From: Sequoia sempervirens
Taxonomy: Eukaryota; Streptophyta; Pinopsida; Cupressales; Cupressaceae
Assembly: GCA_007258455.2 (NCBI GenBank)
Contig: VDFB02254991.1
Coordinates: 124,001-188,000, forward strand
Direction of reading: 5' to 3'
Length of the DNA stretch: 64,000 nt
Shown here: positions 35,801-46,525 of the stretch, in pieces
Layout: the number at the start of each line of letters is the position of its first letter
Numbering within the stretch: position 1 is the stretch's first letter
Notes under the pieces: generated by a model
Seen by the model: the letters and a program-made list of their open reading frames with translations, nothing else
What the model was told of the DNA's origin: nothing
Database searches by the model: none
Program-made: the position numbers and the translations under genes

Positions 35801-36428
35801 CAATTCAAAGAATTGACTAAATGATCAAATAAGATCATGGGTTTGTGAGGGAAGATTTTAGGTTTGCTAAGTAGTTTTTGCTTTCAGCACAATGAGTTGA
35901 ATATTGTAATGCAATATGTCAATAGCCTCAAATTAATGAGTCAAATTGCTAAAGTATTACAGGTTATTACAAATGTGACTCCATTACCCAAAGGAAAGAC
36001 ACTGGTCTATTTTTTTGGTTAGCTTAAATACAAAAGAGTCAGTTTTGCATTAGACCAAGAGCTCAAAATGAGAATTAAAATCATTTAAACACCTTCAATT
36101 ATAACATATAAATGTGAGGTACTATCTTATTCTCTTCTTTAGGTAGAATTCATTTAAGGATTCATCAAATCCCTGAGGGATTCTATCTATTTGTAGCTAA
36201 TAGGAATATATTTGTTTGTTCAAATGTTCTTGATAAAATGGAAGTTGAATATATCATATGAAAATAATAAGGATTACCCTCCTGGGTTTCACATAGCCCA
36301 AAGAGTAGAAGTAAGGGCCTTGTAATCCTTTTTTTTTACCAGTCCTTACCTATGCTTGTTATTGGATTGTGGCTAATCCATAGGAATTTGGTAAGATCAA
36401 GTTTGGTTCTAAAAATATAGCCAATAGA
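32812..36428 (+). repeat. 5' LTR of outer element, copy C (3.6 kb)
   Basis: Starts TGGAACCC and ends CCAATAGA just before the primer site. It aligns with 40471-43057 (first 2.6 kb) and 50960-51864 (last 0.9 kb); the 113 bp at about 35411-35523 have no partner in the 3' LTR because of the nested insertion. 33000-34500 is rich in CATCGC/GCGATG words and holds no convincing gene. Confidence 0.75.
34549..34985 (+). pseudogene. Decayed LTR-encoded basic ORF in 5' LTR, copy C
   Basis: The start MKMIKLGESVQPV resembles the 3' LTR form; a stop follows LEF, then frameshifts. The last 83 residues (34734-34985) are open again and read through the LLILAC point into REDFDDGGVV. It keeps the longer insertion seen at 20557-21046. 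Confidence 0.5.
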
Positions 36429-36446
36429 TTGGTGACTCTACTAGGG
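36429..36446 (+). other. Primer binding site (tRNA-Arg type), copy C
   Basis: TTGGTGACTCTACTAGGG follows the LTR end directly. Relative to the tRNA-Arg-type site TGGCGACTCCACTGGGG the changes are all transitions of the cytosine-deamination kind. The following 36447-37464 is a leader without ORFs of note. Confidence 0.65.
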
Positions 36447-37464
36447 AAAATGCACATGAAGTATGTGTTTCTAGATCATAAGTATTAGAGTCAAATACTT
36501 TGATGGTACAAGTCCATTTTAAGTCTAGCTCTAATATCAATGAGTCAATTATTATAAATGTTGCTAGAATTTTCTATGTTTCCCCTAAAATTGGAAAATC
36601 CTATCAAGATCTACCATGATTCCATGTCCATTCTGTAATTTCTCACTGGATGTGGGTGGTGCCTTTGAGATCTCTACACCAGTATGCATTATTTGAGAGA
36701 ATTCAGTAGAATAGAATGAGTTTTTCCTGAGAAAAATTAAGGTAGACTTTAGCTCACATAATGATGTACTCTGATGGGAAGATAGAAATACAATTTCAAG
36801 GGACTCCAGTATTATCTTGGGAAATTCAAATAATTTTATTAAATCTAAACATCTAGTTTATATTTTGAGCATTTTAAACATGGAAAGGGTTGTGTTGCAG
36901 AAAACGTAAAGGATTCATGTGTGAACCTATTGATTAGGGAAGCTTAAATTGAAATCAACCTGAAAAGGAAACTTCATATTATTGAAGTTTATTCCTTTGT
37001 AGAAGGAGGTGGCAACTCTATGCCAAGAACTAGATGGAATGGTGATATTGCTTCAGATCTACAAATTTTTCTAGTTAGAAGCATAATTCAAAGTAGCTTT
37101 AACATATCCAGGTATTTCCATTATTTTGGTTTTCAAGTAGCATAAATTTGTGTGAAGACCATGTTGAGTGATTTGGAAAAAAATTGGTTTCCTATTAAGT
37201 GGTTTGAGCACTAATAAAGGGAAATGGTAGTGGTAATTTTACATACTTCTAAGGTTTAATCTAAAGTTTCTATGAAGAAGTATGCTTATCCTTAAAATCT
37301 TCCCATTAAGAAATCCAAGGAATAGATGTATTTGAGTCGTGTATTTTTTTAAAATCATGATTAAATCAAAGAATAGGGCAGTGAAAGATCAATTGTGCAA
37401 TTGATATTTGAGGCTTGTAAAGGGATACAAGGAAATGCATCATTCCTTTGTATATCCCTGTAGA

Positions 37465-38736
37465 ATGTCAAGTAAGAATATGCAAGGCATGTAGCCTTTT
37501 TCATGCCATCAAGTAAATTTATCTATTGGGAGATATAGGCCATTAAATTTTAGTGGTATTCAGGGTTTCCCAAACTTTGTTCCTAATGATGTTAGGGAAC
37601 ATTTTCCAAAATTCACAGGACAAGGTTCTGAATCAGCTTATAGAAATTTGCATACATTTATGGATTTGATGGGAGATTATGAGATAGATCATGAAGATGT
37701 TGTCATGAAATTCTTTGTTCAATCTTTAAAGGAAGATGCTAGAGATTGGCTTTCATACTTGCCAATATGTTTTATTTCTTCATGGAATGAATTTAGGGTA
37801 GCATTTATAGAATAATTCAATGAAAGGATTAATCCAAGTTCAGTAAGGAAAAAACTCATGGAAATTCAAAAGGATGAAAAAGAGTTACTCCTAGCTTTTA
37901 ATCTCAGATTTGGAAAGGAAATAAGGGATATTCCTGAAAATATGAGACCAAGTGATGCAAAATGTTTGATTGTGTATTTGGGTGCATTTGATAAAGAAAT
38001 GAGTTATTTGATGAGGGATAAGGAGCACACAACATTGCATCATGCATATCAAGTTTTCATGGACATTGAAAACAACTTGATGTATTCAATAATAAAAGGG
38101 TATATGGCTACAAGTATCGGCTACTTTAGCACATTTCATACAAATGGAATAGATAATAGCATTAAATGTCACGATAGAGATGCTTCTACTATTCTGGTTT
38201 TTCCATCATCAGCTAGTACAATTAATGGTTAATTCTAATTTAAACATCAACAAAGCTTAAGAAATACTAATCAAATATCTTTGGTTCAAGGATTATCTAG
38301 TATGAAAAGGTATAAGGAAGAATCACCATATGACCTATTAGAAAGGTTTTTGGATGCCTTGTTGGAAATTCCTAAAAGTCTCAGACTAGAAGATGATGTG
38401 TGCATTGACTTTTTCTATGAAATTTTTGAGCTAGGATTGAGTACCTTGCCTAAAGAATTGAATCCCTATGGTTTTGATCAAATAATTGATTGGATTGGAA
38501 TTACTAAGGAGGCCAAGTGTGATTATGCAAAAAGTACGAAATCCAAAAGTGTTAGAGGTGGATATCTTATTGAGGAAAATCATGAGACACCTCAAGTAAG
38601 TGAAGAGGATGTATCAAAGAATAGACATGTGTCTTGTGGTATGGATGAGGATAGTGATGATAACCAATTCACAAGTAGTTTAGGTGCAAATCAGTACATT
38701 TGCAAGCATTGTTGTTTTCTCAACACAAGTAAATAG
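37465..38736 (+). pseudogene. gag: gag of outer element, copy C
   Basis: One frame of about 420 codons from the ATG at 37465, broken by stops at codon 10, near 37813, and near 38230. The N-terminal part reads HFPKFTGQGSESAYRNLHTF; the core of the Retrotrans_gag domain is DVVMKFFVQSLKEDARDWL, SYLP and ISSWNEFRVAF (about 37690-37815), followed by the helical KLMEIQKDEKELLLAFNLRF part. The C-terminal region after 38281 has LLERFLDALLEIPKSLRLED. A CKHC near the end is not a full zinc knuckle. Structural particle protein in the family; here inactive. Confidence 0.75.
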
Positions 38737-39841
38737 TCGATGCATTGAGATTGAGGGTTTGAAAATTCATTCTGAACACTCTAAGCATAGCTTGAGTAAT
38801 GATGAATTCCCTTGCAATAATGATCAAGGGGAAACTGAAGCTTCTAATCATTTCTCTGAAGAATATAAATCCTTCTCTGATGATGATCTGCAAGCATTTT
38901 GTTTGTAGGAGGGATGAGATAATACCAATGATCATGGGGGTTTACCTTTACAAGTGAATGAACAAATTCCATGTAGTGGATACATAGAGTGCAATTCAAT
39001 CATGTCAGAGTTAGAGCATACTATTTATGTGAATGATGATGAATTTGAAGACAAGAACATATGTGTTCAGCATCTTGAGCCTAAGCATAGTGCTAAGAAT
39101 AATGTAAATTGTGCCACTAAATAGCAGGATCATGTACTAGTTGTTCCTGATTATCTATGTGAAGTAGAAGTGGAATATGCAAGTTTTTTTGCAAAAATGG
39201 ACATGATTGTTTTTGACAAAGAATGTATTGATGAGGAAAGGGATGAAGAAGCTTATTCAATTTCTAATGAAAAACATGCAGATTATAATGAATCCTTCAC
39301 ATTTGAATCATCATACATATCAATGGATGAGGCACATGGGTGCTTTGTTGATGACCATGTTAATTTTGAGTTATTTGAGCTATCCTTTGAAACATTTTGC
39401 TTCAAGTTGGATGATAATTTGAAGAATGAACCTGAATGTGTTAATGAACCTGAAATGGAGATATTCTTTGATGCATGTGACATAATTGACAATGGTGTTT
39501 GTGGTGATGATGTTGATATGAATATGAGTAGAGGAACCATGGGTTTCATTGAATTGTTTTCCCCAAGTAATGGAGAAAATGGCAATATGGCATGTTTACA
39601 ACGCTCAAGTGAATGTGAACACCAATTTGAGAACATGCATGTGTATGAAAATTTCTCATTCATTACACAAGATAATTTTTTATTTGGCATGAGACAGATA
39701 CCAAAGGATGACTCCATGGTTTTATATGAACTTTCTAATAACTCTAAGTTATCAGAAATGGAATTGCAATGCAGATTCAAGGAGTCAATATATATTTTCT
39801 TAGGCGAGGATCTTGAACAAAGTGTCTATGAAAGCTTTTAG
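38684..39841 (+). pseudogene. Acidic second ORF of outer element, copy C
   Basis: A frame of about 385 codons overlapping the end of gag by about 50 bp in the +1 frame, with stops near 38908, 38914 and 39122; the last 223 codons (39170-39841) are open. It is very rich in Asp, Glu, Ser and Asn and has no motif of protease, RT, RNase H or integrase. The equivalent place in the nested element also has an acidic ORF with no clear sequence similarity. Function unknown. Decayed acidic-to-aromatic coding-like text goes on to about 40190. Confidence 0.5.
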
Positions 39842-40470
39842 TTTGATGTACAAAATGAAATTGATGTCAACCCTTATGGTGTTAATGATCAAGTGGACTA
39901 TTAATGTTTTCAATTTCCAATCCACTTGGAGGAGTATTTGGTGGAAAGCAATTGTGAAATGAACAAGGTAATATTTCACATTGATCTTGTATTTTACTTG
40001 ACGTCTAAATATAGATTTTAGTTGGGTAGGGTTAGCAATGAAAATGGAAAATTCAAGCATATGGAAATTGTGGTTAGTTGCATTGGCTAGAACATGATTA
40101 GCTGGTGGGAAATTCATGGCAGTGTTTTCAGCCCTAGTCTCGTACAAACAACAAAGAATAAAGTTTTTGACAGAGGTAAGGGATGGTATTAATTTTTTGG
40201 GGGCTTGGGGCCACCAATTGAAAATGAAGCTTATTAAGTTATAGAGTAAAGGTTGAGATATTGTACATCAAAAGGGGCTTCTATGAAAATTTGAAGTTGG
40301 ATACATTGTACAGTCATGTGAATATTGTATATATGTTGGTTGCTTTGGTTTGGTTCTCTTGCCTTGTCTGGGTTGGTCCTGGTTTTGGTTTTATGTGCCT
40401 AGTCTGCTTCACTTGAGATTCTAGAATCTTGCTCTGTTATGGAGGAACAAACATCCCCAACTGGAGCCAT

Positions 40471-43057
40471 TGATAGAACCACTAAAAAAATTGGTTCTAA
40501 TTCTAAATTCTATAAAATTTGGCCAGTTTCAAGTATCTGGACTTTAGGGTTTTTTCCACTATCAATGCCTTGGGATTTTTTGTTGTCAAAGCCCTTCTTA
40601 AAAACCCTTAGGTCTATATCCCTATCAGTGTTATAATCTATCACTGACCCCTTACTGATGGTTCCTGGTCAGTTAAGTTGCAACCCGAGTCATTGAAATT
40701 CATTGAGTAATCGGCTCCATATGGTTAGGACTTCATGGGTTTTCATCATTGAAACCTTTCTACGTGCCTAGCTCCTTGATTTCCCTTATTTTATAAGGTT
40801 GATTATCGGCCTTGTTTGGCCTTTACATCCTTTGAAACAAATTGTTCTAAGTCTTCTAAATCCTTTTCATACATGATTGTAGGTGCTTCCCTTCTTAAAG
40901 CAACTTATGAGCACATGCCAAATTGTCCCACCTAAGTCCCCTCTATCCCTTTTGCTCATCGCTCATCGTGGATTGCTTTGTGAATGTGCAACTTACATTA
41001 GAAATGTGAGATGAATGGTATTTCTCTTGTTTCTTGTATCATGGATAGGTTATGGATCTTGAGTTTTACATTAGTGACGAGCGATGTGAGTTTCCCTTTG
41101 CATCGTTGGCTACTTTTCTATCACTAATTGCCTTTTGGTCCTATGTCTTGAATTTGTGATGTGCAATGGCCTTCATAATTCTTTGTGATTCTTTTCATCG
41201 CTTATCACTAATAGCTTTGTTCTTACCTTTTTCAAATGGGTGATGAGCAATGTGGTCTTCTGTTCTAATGTGACATCATTATTTTGAAGCCTTGTTATGG
41301 GTAATACCTTTCATGCATTTGATTTTCAAGGAGATACACATGGCTTGATATTTCTCCATTGTCCTTTCTCTCCCATCACTGATGTAATCTGTAATTTGAA
41401 GCATAAATCAGCGATGCACGATGGGAAACAAATATGACAAAAAGGTGGCTTTTTATCCAACGATTGAGATTTCATCATGGTAATGCTTGCATCGCTAATA
41501 GAAATCTGGAGAAGGAAGGAAAATCTATGATGGACAATGGAATATTTGAAGCAATATTCTTCTCACTGTCGGCTCTTGGTGCCTCGTTGATTCAATTGAA
41601 GGGGTACGGGCCAAAGTGGTGATAGATGATGGTTGTCAAATTAGAGATGACTAATGAGATTAAGTGAAGACATGGCAACTTTCTAAGCTGTTATTGCCAT
41701 TTTTGAGGCACAAGTTGTAAAAGCAAGGAGTGATGCTTGAGGAATGTCACTGATTGTGCTTTAAATCCGAAGGGATCGACGACCCAGATTCAAAGTTGAG
41801 TGATTGGTTATCACCTCACTCGTGCGAGCCTTCTTTTATCTTTAATGGTTACACGCTCCTATTGTTCTACTTAATGTGAATCATCTATTGTTTTATCTCA
41901 CCATTTGTAGTAATCTAGAGTTGAGAAATTAGCAGAGCTAGGGAAAAAGCATGTGAGGTTGAGGCATTTAATTGCAGAGATATTGAAGTAATTGCCCCAA
42001 GTAAGTTGATTTTTATATGTGGCCTGTGCCAGTTATGCATTAGTTGGCTTATGAGTTTCAAATTCTTGGGGTAGTAAGAGTTTTAATTGTCTTCAATTGT
42101 CACTTGGAATAGTTAAAAACTGTGTGGATTTGAGGGTTTCTTTTCTGCATTTTCAATTTGAGAGCATAAACCGATGATTTTTCTTGCAATTGAGATTTTC
42201 TTTCCCTTGTCTTGTCTCCTATGAAAATGAGTAAGCCTGGTGAGTCTGTCCAACCAGTCAGGAGGTCTAGGAGGCTTAGTATGCTTGAATTTTCAGAGGA
42301 CACACCTGAAACTGAACATGGCACACCAAGAGCTCCTACAATGCCAAAGGGTAGGAGGAGTACCTATGTTAAAACTAAGAAGGGTGGTGTTAGGAGAAAT
42401 TACCACCTAAGGAATAGAGTTGTTGGTCATAACCAGGGCAAGTCTAGTGGGAAGAAGAAGAATAAGTACCACAAGGCTTATGATTCTTATATGGGGAGGA
42501 AGAACTCTCCTATGCAGGATTCAGTTAGTTCTTTGAGTGATGAAGAAGATACTGACCCGGAGTATGGCTATTACCTTCTCATACTAGCATGTTGAGAGGA
42601 TTATGATGATGGAGGGGTAGTGGCTTCTCTAGTTTCAACAAGAACATAGAGCAGGCTTGCTTACTCTGATTTTGATTAATTAGAGTAGCACCTCGGTTTT
42701 ATCTTCTTCTTTTTTATGACACCACTACCACAACAGTGAGCTCATCCTCTTCAGGGAGTATAATTTTTTGGCTTTGATGCCAACTTACAAAATTTTTTGG
42801 CTAGTGTGAAGGAGAGGTACCGTTGCTTCGATGGAAAATATGCCTTTTCCGATTAATATATAAGTTCTTTCCTTAGGTGTTGATGGAGAATCTTTTTTGA
42901 TCAACATGGAAAAGGGATTTTTGCACTACTGCAACAATGATTGATGCCTTTTGGAAGGCTAGTTGGTCTTCTTCAATGAACTACATGGAGTTTTGTCTTT
43001 TTTCTTTCCCCCGATTTTGCAATGAGAAAATATAACTGTCTAGGGAATTTCTGAAAT
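40471..43057 (+). repeat. 3' LTR (first part) of outer element, copy C
   Basis: Starts TGATAGAACC and follows the 5' LTR to the point GGGAATTTCTGAAAT, where the opposite-strand element begins at 43058. The last part is 50960-51864. Confidence 0.75.
42212..42595 (+). CDS. LTR-encoded small basic protein, copy C
   Basis: Open from 42212, first ATG at 42221 in the context CCTATGAAAATGAG. Same protein as 13000-13383: arginine/serine-rich head, KTKKGG middle, lysine-rich block, acidic serine tail, TGA at 42593-42595. A TATAT word lies about 200 bp upstream (near 42014). No homologue recognised; it could be a captured host gene fragment or a retrotransposon accessory protein. Confidence 0.5.
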   Translation: MSPMKMSKPGESVQPVRRSRRLSMLEFSEDTPETEHGTPRAPTMPKGRRSTYVKTKKGGVRRNYHLRNRVVGHNQGKSSGKKKNKYHKAYDSYMGRKNSPMQDSVSSLSDEEDTDPEYGYYLLILAC

Positions 43058-43105
43058 GAAACCAAAACTGACAATAGAAACCAAAACAAAAAGAAACCAA
43101 CTAAT

Positions 43106-43531
43106 CTAGAAACTTACACTAACCAATCCTAATCCAAAACTAACTCCAAAATTGAGCTTTACAAACATAAAATTATGAAAATTTGTACATGAACCTAACC
43201 AATTTTTCATTATGTGCAAAAATCTCAATTTGCTAGGTACAATTCTGAATCTAGCAAATTTATCTTTATACACATAAATGAAAATTTTAAGTGGCATAAA
43301 TTCATTTTGAGAATACAAAGATTGAAACATTAAACATTGTGCATTTTCTTGTTTATTTTGGTTAATCCACAGACACATCCTATTACCCCCAACATCATAA
43401 TCAAACTGAAAATAATCAAAATACAAAGGATGATGAAAGGAAACCACCTGATTTTGAAGATCTCCAGCTACCAATCCATGCTTAGGTTGGATGATTTCCT
43501 CTTCTTGAGGTTTCAACTCATGGAACACCAT
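43106..43531 (-). CDS. Hypothetical 141-residue ORF, copy C
   Basis: Identical to 680-1105; see there. No recognised domain. Confidence 0.35.
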   Translation of the reverse strand: MVFHELKPQEEEIIQPKHGLVAGDLQNQVVSFHHPLYFDYFQFDYDVGGNRMCLWINQNKQENAQCLMFQSLYSQNEFMPLKIFIYVYKDKFARFRIVPSKLRFLHIMKNWLGSCTNFHNFMFVKLNFGVSFGLGLVSVSF

Positions 43532-43575
43532 TCCATTCAGCTATAGTACATGAATTTCAACATAAAGGGCATCCA

Positions 43576-43797
43576 TTAGGGTACATCATTATTATCCAAA
43601 ATGTCAAAACAAAGTTCAAATTTTTTATGCACATTCTTATCACTATCAAAACTAGTTTCAAACAATAAAATATTATGTTTGGTGTCACTGGGACTATCAA
43701 ATTCGATCACATTCTCAACATCATAGATTTTACTAGTTAAATAGTCATCTTCTCCAACCGTTGAAGTACTTGGTTCATCCTTTTCCTTACCTACCAT
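43576..43797 (-). pseudogene. Acidic ORF fragment of the nested element, copy C
   Basis: 73 residues, identical to 1150-1371. Likely part of the decayed acidic ORF. Confidence 0.35.
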
Positions 43798-44216
43798 AGC
43801 AATCTCCTAGGCTAACAAGAAATCTGGACAACTTACCTCAAAATGTGAACAAAAGGATGAATCCTACAAGAATCACATAAAGCAAGGTTTTCTATACAGT
43901 CAAAATACCCATGAGCTAACATTGTTGCATTCAACTCAGATACGAGCTCGAAGATCCTTTCGGTCTCCTTAGATGAAAAAAGTTACAAATCATCTCGATC
44001 ATTAGTATGCGAAGTATTTGAAACTTCTCCTTCATGTGCTACATCTTTGTTTGTATCGTTCCCCAGCATGTCACCTATAAGAGTATGAGAATCAACCTCT
44101 AGTTCATCACAGTTACTGCCAGCAATGTCAGTAAATGTCAAACAAGGATTCTCTTCAAATAGTTCATTTGACTACACATAATCAAGGCTAGGGAAATAAT
44201 TCTCCTTTTCCTATAT

Positions 44217-45674
44217 CTACGTGCCATCAAAATGAAAGTGCAAGCTAGTGTCAAGTTCACCGTTGTTAAGGAAAAATTCATCAAAGCATGGTAAATGAGT
44301 ATCATCATCAAACAAATCATTTTGAAGTGATTTGATGTCCACAACAACCTCTTGATAGTCCATTTGGTATTCTTCTACTTCATTTTTTTGAATTTCATCA
44401 TGTATTCCTTGCTGTAACAAAGCACTAAACTCCTCCATGTCATAATTGTCATTAGTATTGAATTCAAATCTATTTTCTTGACATGCATAAATATGGTCCA
44501 ATTGATCATCGGGTAACATTGGCTGAGTCTGCACATCCTGTTGACCTTCTTCTTTTGAAGATTCATTTTGGAATTCAAGTCCTTGTCCTTGACCATGAGG
44601 TTCATGTGCAATCTTATCCAGAAGTATGTTGTTCTCTGTTTCAATTAGTTCGTTTTTCAAATCAGCAGAGTCACTTTCTAGTGTTAACTCATTAATAGAT
44701 GTTTCTCTATTTTTAATGATCATGAAATAGTTTATGAACATATCAATACATTCACTTTCCATATCCAGAAAATTTGCACAAGGTAAGGAAAATTTATCAG
44801 TCATAGAGTCCATTTTGATGCAAGGATCAAGGTTATCAAATGATGGGGAAGATCTAAACATATTCTCACAGCTACTCACATCGTTGCAGATGGAGTCATT
44901 ATTATCTTCATGTGAGCTAACTGTTTCATCTCCCTCATCAAGTGGATACATACTCCAGGGATCTTCCATAAGTATTTCTTCAACAGTGATCAACTGTTTG
45001 AAATATAATTCCATCCTACCCAGGAAAACATGGCAATCCATCTAGGAATGTTGATTTTTTAGATGTATCCTACATCTGTTTGGCCTAGTGAGTTCTGATA
45101 GCTTCGGATCTCCTAATTCTTCCAATTTATTTCTTACTCAATTTTGCATACATGGGATATCTGGCCAACATTAATCATACTCTTTTTTCCATCCCTCATC
45201 ACATTGATTCTCATTCTAGTTAGAAGAGATGTTGAAAGCATTGCAAGGAGATTCTTTGGTTGCTAATTTTTTAGGATAGCAATATTGTGTTAATACCTCA
45301 TCTCTTTCAATATCATCGTTAGTATTTATATTTCTAATAGAATTAGATTCTAACATGATATTTCCATTATGCTTTGGATTTATATCTACTTTATGCTCTT
45401 TGTCAAATAAAACATCAAAATGGTATATTTTCTCATCAAATCTTCTGCTTACAACTTCATTATGATGTAATGGATTATGTGTTGGAATATGACCAAAAAG
45501 AGATGATATAGTCATAACTTCATTGGAAGGTGAAAAATTTACCTCTATGGTTGAATCTTGTAAAGCCTGACTCCCTAATTGGTCCTGCATAGGCCTAACT
45601 TGATCTAAAGCATTGGAAAATGAGGTGTTTAGAGGATTAGAAAGGTTATAGATGTATGGTGAAAATGATTGCAT
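44217..45674 (-). pseudogene. Acidic second ORF of the nested element, copy C
   Basis: Same frame with stops between the 152-residue piece (45216-45674) and the 274-residue piece (44217-45041), as in 1791-3248. The junction of copies A and B corresponds to about 45358-45362 here. Confidence 0.5.
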
Positions 45675-46321
45675 CTAGGTGATGAGTAAACTAGCATAAG
45701 GCAGAAAAGGTTGGAGTTAGTGAGAACAAGATCATCATAGCTCTCACTTTGATTTCTCTTGTTTCTGATGTCTGGTCCAGATTCTACCAGCAAGAGAGCT
45801 TTGTTAAATGCATCACGTAATGAGGTAACCTCCCCACAAATTTTTATTTTTGCTACCAATGAAGGATTTAGACCCCAAAAATAATGTTCTCTTAATACAT
45901 GATCCTCAATAATCAGATTTGAATTTAAAACATGATGAAACATATAAAGGAACCTATGATTGAACTAATAAATTGATTCCCATGGTGCTCTTTTCATAGC
46001 TACAAATTGAAATGATGGATCTTGTGCACATGCATAAGGATCAAATTGATCTAGGAATAGAATTCTTAACTCTTCCCATGAACAAATAGAATTTGGTGGA
46101 AGATTAACATACCATTTCCATGTTATACCTTGAAATTTTTTGACGAACAATTGACAAATGGTATCTTCATCCTAAACCTAGAGATAAATGACTAAATCCC
46201 TGGAAATATTGACATGTTTAGAAGCATTTTGTCTATTTTTAGGGAAAAATAAAGGAAACCTATCATGCATGTGATTAGAAATTTTATGAGCAATGACAGG
46301 AATACACAAAGGGCTATCCAT
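45629..46321 (-). pseudogene. gag: gag of the nested element, copy C
   Basis: Same as 3203-3895 including both stops, with two amino-acid differences (an Arg-to-His and an Arg-to-Cys change), each explained by a CpG transition. Contains WKWYVNLPP and SWEELRILFLDQF of the gag domain. Confidence 0.75.
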
Positions 46322-46525
46322 TAGAGTTGGGTTTTCCTAAGATCCAACCCACTCAAATATGCAACAAAAAAAAAACTGCTCAAGTGGCCCTCCTAGCACC
46401 AGTTCTGTTGATGGCCAAATTGACACAACAACATGCAGGAAAGATGTAATCACCTTACCTCTCCTGAAAAAGACAAACGATTGTTAAATCTATCATCTTC
46501 CAAGGTCCTAGATGTTGGGTCACAA

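Noticed and set aside
40439..40636. 65-residue ORF at the start of the 3' LTR (copy at 14959-15156)
   Set aside because: It crosses the border between internal region and LTR, and the equivalent frame in the 5' LTR is not conserved.
10233..45362. Large inverted repeat as terminal inverted repeats of a giant DNA transposon
   Set aside because: The arms consist of LTR elements cut at non-element borders, the ends have no common target duplication, and no transposase is present between them; a Tat relic lies there instead.
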